Shown here: positions 1 to 5,565 of the stretch, one piece after another | How the letters are laid out: every line of letters starts with the position of its first letter | Numbering within the stretch: position 1 is the stretch's first letter | NCBI GenBank assembly: GCA_031259185.1 | Contig: JAIRLV010000271.1 | Span: forward strand, 1-5,856 | DNA length: 5,856 nucleotides | Source of the DNA: Elusimicrobiota bacterium | GTDB taxonomy: Bacteria; RUG730 | Direction of reading: 5' to 3' | Made by a program: the position numbers and the translations under genes | Notes under the pieces: generated by a model | Database searches by the model: none | Told to the model about the DNA's origin: nothing | What the model saw: only the letters and a program-made list of their open reading frames with translations

Positions 1-1
1 G

Positions 2-2239
2 AATGATTTTAAATCGTTTGATATATTAAATTTATCGAATGCTCGCTTTGAAATTAATCAATTTGATACGGAAGACGATGAAATTTATTGGATTTCTAGA
101 AAAATTAAAGAATTGTTATTAACTAAAAAGTATCAACCAAAAGATTTTTTGATAATTAGAAAAAATTTAAAAAATAGTGCTAAATTTTATAGACAAATTT
201 TTGAAGCTGAAAAAATTCCGTTTAAATTAGAGGGAATGGGTGGAATTTTTGATAACGATTTAGTTTTGACATTGCTCTCATATCTAAAAATTTTATATGC
301 TTTTTCAAATCCGAATGATATTTTTATAAAATTACAATTCAATTTTGATATTTTTTTTGAAAATTTAACAAAAATTTTTTATTTAGACATTAAAGTTGAA
401 AATCAAAATTTTTACTTTGAAATTATGGAAATGAAAAAAACACTGAAATCTACTAAAAAAACAGATATTTTTGATATAAAAAAAATGATTTTTGAAAATG
501 AGATTTTGGTAAAAAATGAAATTTTGAAAGAATCAATAAAAAAATTTTTAGAAATTTTTGAGTTTTATCAAAAAAATAAAAATTTAAATATAAAAAATTT
601 ATTGATTTTTATATGTAAAAAGTATGGATTAATAGATATTAATTTTGAAAACAAATTTGACCAAAATAAAGACAAAAATAAAAAATTTTCTGTTTTGAGC
701 GTATTTTTTAAAACTTTATCAGATTTTGAAAAAATATTTTTAAAAATTTACAAATCATACACAAAAACATTGAATTTAGAGGAATTTATAAAAATTTTAG
801 ACGAGATGTTGAAATCTTATACTTTTGAGACTTCAATAAATGACAACAAAGAAAATATTATTGAAATTTTGACAATCGCAAATTCAAAAATGTTAGAAAA
901 AGAAAAAAAAATAGTGTTTTTTGCTGGATGTAGCGAAAACATTATCCCCCAAAAATTTGATATTAATAAAAAAATTATTTTTGGTATGAAAAATTTCAAT
1001 GATTTCGAAAAATTTGGTATTTTTGTGAATACTCCAAAAAATTATGATGAATTTTTAAAGAATGAAAAAATTTTATTCAAAATAGCGATTTCTCTTTCAA
1101 AAGAAAAATGTTTTATTTCTCATGCAAATAATTGTTTTTCGGATTCAAATTTAAAATTTAGCTCATTTATTTCAGAAAATATTATAGAAAACAAAAAAAT
1201 AATAAATTATTTTCAAAAATATGAAAGCGACAAAGATTATTCAAAAGTTCAGACAAAAAACGAAAAATTTGTTTTTGATTTTTTTATGAATAATACTAAA
1301 AAAGTTGATTTTGATATAAAACTTGATAAATCAAAAAAAGATGCTTTGTTTTCAAGTTTAAAAACAATTCTAAAAAATAAAAAATATTCAAAAAGTAACG
1401 TTGACAATTATATAAAATGTAATAGAAAATTTGTTTTTGCAAATCTTTTATTTTTGAAAACTGAAAAAGAGATGATATATTTAAGATTTGGGAATATTAT
1501 ACATGGAATTTTGTTAAAATTTCATAAAATATATAATAATTCAACAGATTTTGCAACAAAAGCAGCCAAAATTTTTCTTTTAAAATTAATTGATGAAACT
1601 TTTGAAATTGAAAAAAATTTAAAAAATTTCGATTGTTTGGGTGAAGTTGAATGGTATAAAAATTTTGCCAAAACTCTTTTATTAGAATATCTAGAAGACT
1701 CTTTGAATTTTGGAGAAAGGAGAATAATTGCATTAGAAAAAAGTTTTGAAGCCAAAATTGGTGAACTTAAAATCAAGGGCAGGATAGATAGAATAGATAA
1801 ACTTTCTGATAAATGTTTAGAAATATTAGATTATAAAACTTCTACTCATAAAAATATTGGAACAAAAACTCTTTTGAAAGCCATTGAAAATAATGAAGAT
1901 TTGCAATTTCTTTTTTATTATTTGCTCTTATCTAAAAACGATGGTATTTTAATAAATGACACGTTAAAATTATCAAAGGATATGATAAATAATTTAAAAT
2001 TTTCATATATTTGGCTAGAAAAAAATACTGGAAAACAAAAGGCTGAAAAAACAAATACAAGCTATAAAAAATATGGATTTGATATGCTGGATGAAGAAGC
2101 AATAAAAATTTTAGGGAATGGAGAAAAAATTTTATTAAAATTGTTAAAAGAAATTGTAAGTGATGATTTTGAAAAAATCAAATTAAAACAGAACAATATT
2201 TGTAAAGAATGTGAGTTTTCTTTTATTTGTAAAAAGTAA
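2..2239 (+). CDS. AddB-like helicase/exonuclease subunit, C-terminal part (5' end outside window)
   Basis: The frame is open from base 2, so the gene begins upstream; a TTG at 113 is not its start. About 745 residues are visible. Residues about 20-115 resemble the C-terminal half of UvrD-type helicases (a DEIYWISRKI segment, then FLIIRKN, then IPFKLEG). The motif V region (about 290-317, TIANSKMLE) lacks the usual His and Gly of TIHxxKGLE, and the motif VI region (about 357-373) lacks the TRA arginine, so the motor core looks inactive. A RecB-family PD-(D/E)XK nuclease follows: His501 in FGNIIH, Asp596 in GRIDRID, Asp610 and Lys612 in LDYKTS, then Gln635 and Tyr639 in QFLFYY. Cys473, Cys734, Cys737 and Cys743 give the C...CxxCx5C spacing that binds a 4Fe-4S cluster in AddB. 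By family, AddB pairs with AddA to resect double-strand breaks for RecA. An addA partner is not in view. A solo UvrD-nuclease fusion is the alternative. Confidence 0.85.
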   Translation, partial: NDFKSFDILNLSNARFEINQFDTEDDEIYWISRKIKELLLTKKYQPKDFLIIRKNLKNSAKFYRQIFEAEKIPFKLEGMGGIFDNDLVLTLLSYLKILYAFSNPNDIFIKLQFNFDIFFENLTKIFYLDIKVENQNFYFEIMEMKKTLKSTKKTDIFDIKKMIFENEILVKNEILKESIKKFLEIFEFYQKNKNLNIKNLLIFICKKYGLIDINFENKFDQNKDKNKKFSVLSVFFKTLSDFEKIFLKIYKSYTKTLNLEEFIKILDEMLKSYTFETSINDNKENIIEILTIANSKMLEKEKKIVFFAGCSENIIPQKFDINKKIIFGMKNFNDFEKFGIFVNTPKNYDEFLKNEKILFKIAISLSKEKCFISHANNCFSDSNLKFSSFISENIIENKKIINYFQKYESDKDYSKVQTKNEKFVFDFFMNNTKKVDFDIKLDKSKKDALFSSLKTILKNKKYSKSNVDNYIKCNRKFVFANLLFLKTEKEMIYLRFGNIIHGILLKFHKIYNNSTDFATKAAKIFLLKLIDETFEIEKNLKNFDCLGEVEWYKNFAKTLLLEYLEDSLNFGERRIIALEKSFEAKIGELKIKGRIDRIDKLSDKCLEILDYKTSTHKNIGTKTLLKAIENNEDLQFLFYYLLLSKNDGILINDTLKLSKDMINNLKFSYIWLEKNTGKQKAEKTNTSYKKYGFDMLDEEAIKILGNGEKILLKLLKEIVSDDFEKIKLKQNNICKECEFSFICKK

Positions 2240-2515
2240 AAGGTTAGAATTGCTAAGAAAATAGTTGAAATCTATAATTAAAAATAAAAATTTATATAAA
2301 AAAATATTTAAAGAACAATGGAAAATATAATAATTTATGATTGAGTACCTTTTTATATTTTCTGATCATAAAAATTATTGCTTTGCTAGGTAAAACTTTA
2401 TTTTTATAACTCATTGATTTTAGTTTAGCCTTTGAAACTTTGAAAGAAATGTTGATATATTGAAATTTTTAATGTAGTATCTAAAAATAAAGAATTATAT
2501 TTAGGAGGGAAGAAT
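2240..2515. other. Intergenic spacer with no recognisable gene
   Basis: These 276 AT-rich bases separate the nuclease gene from the FMN-protein gene. I see no ORF of substance, no tRNA and no clear rho-independent terminator directly after the TAA at 2237-2239. The only structured part is the pair of interleaved inverted repeats at 2321-2379. A promoter for the downstream gene should lie in the last 80 bases, but the base composition makes -35/-10 assignment unreliable. Confidence 0.6.
2321..2379. repeat. Two interleaved inverted repeats
   Basis: Repeat A is GAAAATATA at 2321-2329 with its exact complement TATATTTTC at 2354-2362. Repeat B is AATAATTTATGAT at 2329-2341, pairing over 13 bases with 2365-2379 when two bases are bulged from the right arm. 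The arms occur in the order A, B, A', B', so in RNA they would compete or form a pseudoknot-like topology. All arms are AT-rich, so chance pairing is a real alternative. The function is unknown. Confidence 0.45.
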
Positions 2516-2938
2516 ATGAGCTGCATCAAAAAATATCTTGAAATTTTGGCAAAAACTAATGATATCGCACTGGCTACATCTATAGACAATATTCCAAATG
2601 TAAGAATTATAAATTTTTGTTATAAAGTAGAAAACCCAGATATACTTTATTTTACATCTGATAGAAAAAATCAAAAAGTTGTTGAGTTTGGCAAAAACCA
2701 AAATATTGCTTTCACTACTATACCTCACGATGATATTTCTCATGTTCGTTCTCAAAATGCTGTTGTAAAGAAAAGTAAATATTCATTGAATGAAGTTAAA
2801 GAATTATTTATTAAAAATATTCCAGATTATGATGAAACGATTAAAGCAATTGGAGAAAGTTTAGATGTTTTTGAAATTCATGTAAAAGGGGCTATAATTA
2901 TAACGGGTTATGAAACTCCTGATTTTGTAAAATTTTAA
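2516..2938 (+). CDS. Pyridoxamine 5'-phosphate oxidase-family FMN-binding split-barrel protein
   Basis: This 140-residue cytoplasmic protein starts at an ATG preceded by AGGAGG at 2503-2508 (7-base spacing), which fixes the start. The N-terminus (helix, then ALATSIDNIPNVRIINF) and the strand ending in LYFTSDRKNQKV follow the pattern of small PNPOx-like proteins: a short helix, a beta-strand with Ala-Thr, a polar turn, an Arg-containing strand, then a Thr-Ser-Lys segment that in the family contacts the flavin phosphate. The C-terminal strands (VFEIHVKGAIIITGYE) close the barrel. Family members bind FMN, and some F420 or haem, and act as poorly characterised oxidoreductases. At 140 residues it is shorter than true PdxH, so vitamin B6 synthesis should not be assumed. 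It appears monocistronic, with a hairpin 40 bases after its stop. Substrate is unknown. Confidence 0.8.
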   Translation: MSCIKKYLEILAKTNDIALATSIDNIPNVRIINFCYKVENPDILYFTSDRKNQKVVEFGKNQNIAFTTIPHDDISHVRSQNAVVKKSKYSLNEVKELFIKNIPDYDETIKAIGESLDVFEIHVKGAIIITGYETPDFVKF

Positions 2939-2977
2939 TAAATTTTTGTTAAATTTTTCAATAATTTGGGGTCATTA

Positions 2978-3005
2978 TAAAATCAAAATAGTTTTGATGA
3001 TTTTA
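2978..3005 (+). terminator. Possible rho-independent terminator after the FMN-protein gene
   Basis: ATCAAAA (2982-2988) pairs exactly with TTTTGAT (2992-2998) around a three-base TAG loop. The stem extends by TAAA (2978-2981) with TTTA (3002-3005) if GAT at 2999-3001 is bulged. The stem is AT-rich and the following T-run is short, so it would be a weak terminator. Its place between two genes in the same direction supports the reading. Confidence 0.4.
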
Positions 3006-3053
3006 ATAAAACTATAATATCATTTTAATTTTAGAATTTTAATAACAAAAAAT

Positions 3054-4037
3054 ATGTTCAAAGAATTATTATATAAAGAAACTTTTTCTATTTTAAAATC
3101 TTCAAAATTGAAAAACCATATTGAATATTTACAAAATGAAATCGAGCGAAATATTTATAAAGAAAATTTTGAGCAATATGTTTACTGGGACAAAATTTAT
3201 AATTGTCTACCAAATATAAACCTTAAAAAATCTGATATTGATTTTATAAATTCCGATAGTATAAAAATCGGCTATAAATCGCAATTACAAAATATTAAAG
3301 GATTTAAAAATTTACTAAAAAAGTTTATACCTTGGAGGAAAGGTCCATTTGAGATTTTTGGGATTTTGATAGATACGGAATGGAAGTCCAATTTGAAGTG
3401 GGATAGAATACGAAACAAAATATCTCCACTAAAAAATAAAATAGTCTTAGATGTCGGAGCTGGTAATGGATACTATAGTTTTAAAATGCGAGGACAAGGC
3501 GCAAAAATTGTAATTGGGGTTGATCCATATCCGGTTTTTATAAGTCAATTTTTATTATTTCAAAAATACATAAAAGATAATTTTGTAATAAATTTGCCAT
3601 TAAAAGTAGAATGCTTAACTAATGATATGAAATTTTTTGATACAGTTTTTTCAATGGGAATTTTATATCATAGAATATCCCCAATTGATCATTTAATGAA
3701 GCTTTACTCTTTTTTAAAAAAAGACGGAGAATTAGTTTTGGAAACATTAATTTCAACTTCCAAAATTAAAGATTTGATTTTTCCTATTGATACATATTCA
3801 AAAATGCCAAACGTTTGGTTTATTCCGTCTATTGAAATGTTGACTATATGGTTAAAGCGGGTTGGTTTTAGAAATATTAGATGCATTGACATTTCTCTAA
3901 CAACTAGAGATGAGCAACGAAAAACTAAATGGATGACTTTTGAGTCTTTGGATAATTTTTTGGATAAAAATGATAAAACTAAAACTTGCGAGGGCTATCA
4001 AGCTCCAATACGAGCAGTTTTTATCGCTAATAAATAG
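3054..4037 (+). CDS. cmoB: tRNA U34 carboxymethyltransferase CmoB
   Basis: CmoB uses carboxy-S-adenosylmethionine (made by CmoA) to turn 5-hydroxyuridine at tRNA position 34 into cmo5U, widening wobble decoding. The 327 residues match the E. coli protein (323) along its whole length at a constant +5 offset. The ligand residues recalled for E. coli all have counterparts: Lys96 in PWRKGPF, Trp110 and Lys115 in DTEWKSNLKWDR, Gly135 in the LDVGAGNGYY SAM motif, Asp157-Pro158 in GVDPYP, Glu186, Met201 and Tyr205 in SMGILYHR, and Arg320 in APIRAV. The N-terminal helix (TFSILKSSKLKNH) also aligns, supporting this start. Unlike its neighbours there is no Shine-Dalgarno before the ATG (the upstream bases are A/T only). 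The similarity is to the gammaproteobacterial type rather than the shorter Campylobacter form, which suggests transfer. Base composition matches the surroundings, so any transfer is old. CmoA is not in view. Confidence 0.93.
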   Translation: MFKELLYKETFSILKSSKLKNHIEYLQNEIERNIYKENFEQYVYWDKIYNCLPNINLKKSDIDFINSDSIKIGYKSQLQNIKGFKNLLKKFIPWRKGPFEIFGILIDTEWKSNLKWDRIRNKISPLKNKIVLDVGAGNGYYSFKMRGQGAKIVIGVDPYPVFISQFLLFQKYIKDNFVINLPLKVECLTNDMKFFDTVFSMGILYHRISPIDHLMKLYSFLKKDGELVLETLISTSKIKDLIFPIDTYSKMPNVWFIPSIEMLTIWLKRVGFRNIRCIDISLTTRDEQRKTKWMTFESLDNFLDKNDKTKTCEGYQAPIRAVFIANK

Positions 4038-4046
4038 TTTAGAAAA

Positions 4047-4064
4047 TTTCAATTTTGATTGAAA
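4047..4064 (+). terminator. Hairpin just after cmoB, possible terminator
   Basis: TTTCAAT (4047-4053) and ATTGAAA (4058-4064) form a perfect 7-base stem around a TTTG loop, nine bases past the cmoB stop. No long T-run follows, so termination is uncertain. The left arm can also pair, with a one-base bulge, with AAATTGAAAATTT at 4083-4095. Confidence 0.35.
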
Positions 4065-4199
4065 ATATACTTTGTATTTATTAAATTGAAAATTTATAAA
4101 TCTTGTAATATTTATTTAATAATATATAAAATACAGTTTTGTGTCAAGATTTTTTTGCAATAAAACTTTTTTAATAAAAAAATACATTTTGTTAATAAA

Positions 4200-4214
4200 T
4201 ATTTGGATTTAAAA
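4200..4214. repeat. Direct repeat, copy 1 (15 bases) upstream of efp
   Basis: TATTTGGATTTAAAA occurs here and again, identical, at 4288-4302, 88 bases downstream. The GG in the middle of an AT-rich stretch makes an exact 15-base repeat less likely by chance. The flanks of the two copies differ. Confidence 0.6.
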
Positions 4215-4263
4215 GCAAATTTTGAATTTTTTATATGTTAAGATTGAATTAGAGAGAGAAAAA

Positions 4264-4315
4264 GAATCAAAATTTATGATTTTGGTTTATTTGGATTTAA
4301 AAATCTAGTGATTTT
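4264..4315 (+). promoter_or_regulatory. Two tandem small stem-loops in the efp leader
   Basis: Stem 1 pairs AATCAAAAT (4265-4273) with ATTTTGGTT (4279-4287) around TTATG, with one G-T wobble. Stem 2 pairs AAAATC (4300-4305) exactly with GATTTT (4310-4315) around TAGT. No T-run follows stem 2, and an A-run starts at 4322 instead, so it is not a plus-strand terminator. A role in the efp leader RNA is only a guess. The sequence does not match a riboswitch class I know. Confidence 0.3.
4288..4302. repeat. Direct repeat, copy 2 (15 bases) upstream of efp
   Basis: This is the second identical copy of TATTTGGATTTAAAA. It ends inside the left arm of the hairpin at 4300-4315 and starts at the right foot of the hairpin at 4264-4288, so it sits between two potential stem-loops about 80-95 bases before the efp start. 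Confidence 0.6.
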
Positions 4316-4383
4316 AAGTCTCAAAAAAAACGGTAAAAAAATAAAATTTTTAATATATATTTTAATAGAAGAGGAGAAAATTT

Positions 4384-4941
4384 ATGATTTCTACAAGCGA
4401 TATTTCAAATGGCGTAAATTTCAAAATTGATGATCAAATATTTAGTGTTATTTGGTTTCAACATCATAAACCAGGCAAAGGCGGAGCAATGGTTCGGCTA
4501 AAATTAAAAAATTTGAGAACAGGAGCAATTATAGAAACAACTGTAAAGTCCGGTGAAAAATTTGAGGAAGTAATACTAAATAAGAAAAAAATGCAATTTT
4601 TGTATAAAGAAGGACTAGATTTTGTATTTATGGATAATGAAACATTTGACCAAATACGCATAAATCCAGATCATATTGGAGAAAGCGCAAAATTTTTACA
4701 AGATAATATGGAGGTAGATATTCTTTTTTATCAAGATGAGATTTTAGGGATACAATTACCTTCAACAGTTATATTGGAAGTTATTTATACAGAGCAGGGA
4801 TTAAAAGGAGATACGCAAACAGGAGCCGTAAAACCAGCCACATTAGAAACTGGCGCAGAAATTAATGTCCCACTTTTTATAAACGTTGGCGATAAATTGA
4901 AAATTGATACAAGAACTGGAGAATATGTGCAAAGAGTTTAG
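4384..4941 (+). CDS. efp: Elongation factor P
   Basis: EF-P binds ribosomes stalled on polyproline stretches and promotes peptide bond formation. The 185 residues equal the usual length. Domain I carries the loop HHKPGKGGAMVR, with Lys32 at the tip that reaches the peptidyl-transferase centre. Lysine rather than arginine there means the EarP rhamnosylation route does not apply. Whether Lys32 is modified (by EpmA or another enzyme) cannot be told. Residues 150-169 fit the EF-P signature (K-x-A-x4-G-x2-I-x-V-P, ending in G169), and the C-terminus reads KIDTRTGEYVQRV as expected for domain III. The ATG has GAGGAG at 4371-4376 with 7-base spacing. The gene is preceded by a 346-base leader and followed two bases after its stop by a second Shine-Dalgarno, so it may be cotranscribed with the short membrane ORF. 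Cytoplasmic, ribosome-associated. Confidence 0.97.
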   Translation: MISTSDISNGVNFKIDDQIFSVIWFQHHKPGKGGAMVRLKLKNLRTGAIIETTVKSGEKFEEVILNKKKMQFLYKEGLDFVFMDNETFDQIRINPDHIGESAKFLQDNMEVDILFYQDEILGIQLPSTVILEVIYTEQGLKGDTQTGAVKPATLETGAEINVPLFINVGDKLKIDTRTGEYVQRV

Positions 4942-4943
4942 AT

Positions 4944-4950
4944 AAGGAGG
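4944..4950 (+). promoter_or_regulatory. Strong ribosome binding site that decides the TTG start
   Basis: AAGGAGG lies two bases after the efp stop and six bases before TTG at 4957-4959. No ATG or GTG is suitably placed, so the site argues that the TTG is a real translation start. Confidence 0.7.
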
Positions 4951-4956
4951 ATTAAT

Positions 4957-5061
4957 TTGAATATTATTTTGAGCTTTTTATATACAATAATATGTCTCGT
5001 TATATTTGGCATTTTGAATTGGATTTTAAAAGGGAAATTAGTTAATATTTATTATTATTAA
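4957..5061 (+). CDS. Short single-pass membrane ORF behind efp, probably truncated by frameshift
   Basis: Starting at TTG after a near-ideal Shine-Dalgarno, this reads 34 residues. The N-terminus is hydrophobic (ILSFLYTIICLVIFGILNWIL, broken here by the family limit: roughly residues 3-24), then comes KGKLVNIYYY and a TAA. That is one transmembrane helix with a short positively charged tail, most likely N-out/C-in by the positive-inside rule. I do not recognise a family. A second open stretch in the -1 frame (5046-5267) begins exactly where this one ends and encodes a charged, coiled-coil-like tail. The original gene was therefore perhaps about 105 residues and lost its frame near the TTATTATTATTA run. 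It could also be a genuine micropeptide. It is likely cotranscribed with efp. Confidence 0.45.
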   Translation: MNIILSFLYTIICLVIFGILNWILKGKLVNIYYY

Positions 5062-5267
5062 AAGATAAAGAATTAGAAAAATATAAGAATGATTTGAAAA
5101 TAATAGCTGAAAAACAAAAAACAGATTATCAAAAAAATCTTTTTCCTTGGATAATGCCAAGAAAAGAATATAAAAAAATTTGTTTCTTTGAAAAAGAAAG
5201 TAAAAAAAACCAAAACAGAATTAAGGTTATTCAAAATACTCTAAAAACCGCGATGGCAATAATGTGA
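5046..5267 (+). pseudogene. Frameshifted continuation of the membrane ORF (lysine-rich tail)
   Basis: This frame opens after a TAA at 5043-5045 and runs 73 codons to TGA at 5265-5267. It has no good start or Shine-Dalgarno of its own. The translation is Lys/Glu/Asn-rich and probably helical (KDKELEKYKNDLKIIAEKQK, then FPWIMPRKEYKK). It takes over from the transmembrane ORF in a -1 relation, so one lost base, or two gained, near 5046-5062 would explain both pieces. Its end overlaps the start of the transposase remnant, so the native 3' end was probably replaced or cut by the IS. No family recognised. Confidence 0.4.
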
Positions 5268-5524
5268 AAGAGTAGTTTCGTTTTTAGCATATCCAGATTA
5301 TATAAAAAAAGCAATTTATACGACAAATGCGATACAATCATTAAATCAAGCTTGAGAAAAATATTAAAGACAAGGTAATCTTTTCCTAGTGATGAGGCGC
5401 TTTACAAATTGGTATATTTGCGGTTAAAAAATGCATAGAGAAAATGGACAATGCCTATCCAAAATTGGAAGGAGCGTTAAATCAATTTGCTATAATTTTT
5501 GATAAAAAGTTTCCTATTTTTTAA
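5251..5524 (+). pseudogene. IS256/Mutator-family transposase, decayed C-terminal remnant
   Basis: The family's C-terminal sequence is readable across two frameshifts. Piece 1 (from 5251) reads RWQ-stop-CERVVSFLAYP and then IKKAIYTTNAIQSLN, the hallmark IYTTNAIESLN block. Piece 2 (from 5349) reads SLRKILKTR-stop-SFPSDEALYKLVYL, RLKNA-stop-RKWTMPIQNW. Piece 3 (to the TAA at 5522-5524) reads GALNQFAIIFDKKFPIF. In-frame stops lie at 5260-5262, 5376-5378 and 5436-5438. Frameshifts lie near 5346-5349 and 5469-5472. An intact transposase of this family is about 400 residues with a DDE catalytic triad. Only about the last 90 residues survive, so the part with most of the catalytic site is gone and the element cannot move itself. 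The tissue of the 5' side is lost: no left terminal repeat was found. Confidence 0.9.
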
Positions 5525-5540
5525 CTTTTATTTTTGCTTA

Positions 5541-5565
5541 TTTACACATTTTTATTGACAGACTC
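5541..5565. mobile_element. Probable right terminal repeat of the dead IS256-family element
   Basis: Seventeen bases past the transposase stop comes TTTACACA, a few A/T bases, then TTGACAGACTC. IS256-family ends commonly carry TTTACAC on the inner side and a TTGACA/TGTCAA block close to the tip, and the end usually sits this close behind the transposase stop. No matching left repeat is in the window, so the assignment rests on position and my memory of family ends. The segment overlaps the last eight codons of the minus-strand yggS gene, stop included. Confidence 0.55.

Larger units (their letters stand above)
4038..4383. other. 346-base spacer: leader and promoter region of efp, no gene seen
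   Basis: I find no coding potential on either strand. The spacer holds the post-cmoB hairpin, a 15-base direct repeat (4200-4214 and 4288-4302), and two small hairpins between 4264 and 4315. The efp promoter should be here. TGTTAAGAT at 4236-4244 has the look of an extended -10 element, but no good -35 is at the right distance, so I do not call it. Homopolymer A and T runs make most matches uninformative. Confidence 0.6.

Noticed and set aside
113-2239. TTG at 113 as the start of the nuclease gene
   Set aside because: The same frame is open and protein-like back to base 2 (EDDEIYWISRKIKELL is typical of the helicase fold), and no Shine-Dalgarno precedes the TTG.
2501-2755. An 84-codon minus-strand open frame opposite the FMN-protein gene
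   Set aside because: It has no Shine-Dalgarno or family similarity and lies antisense to a well-supported gene with its own ribosome binding site. Open antisense frames are expected at this base composition.
4135-4165. TGTCAA at 4142-4147 followed by a T-run, as a left end for the IS256 remnant
   Set aside because: Only the six-base core resembles the proposed right end (reverse complement TGTCAATAAAAATG). The rest does not match, and the element would then have to contain the whole efp gene.
4038-4383. Riboswitch or small RNA gene in the efp leader
   Set aside because: No conserved riboswitch core is recognisable, stems are short and AT-rich, and there is no T-tract terminator on the plus strand.
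5260-5378. Non-standard genetic code as the explanation for stops in the transposase remnant
   Set aside because: The stops are TAA and TAG and are accompanied by frameshifts, and no in-frame TGA is needed in any intact gene here. Ordinary decay explains it.
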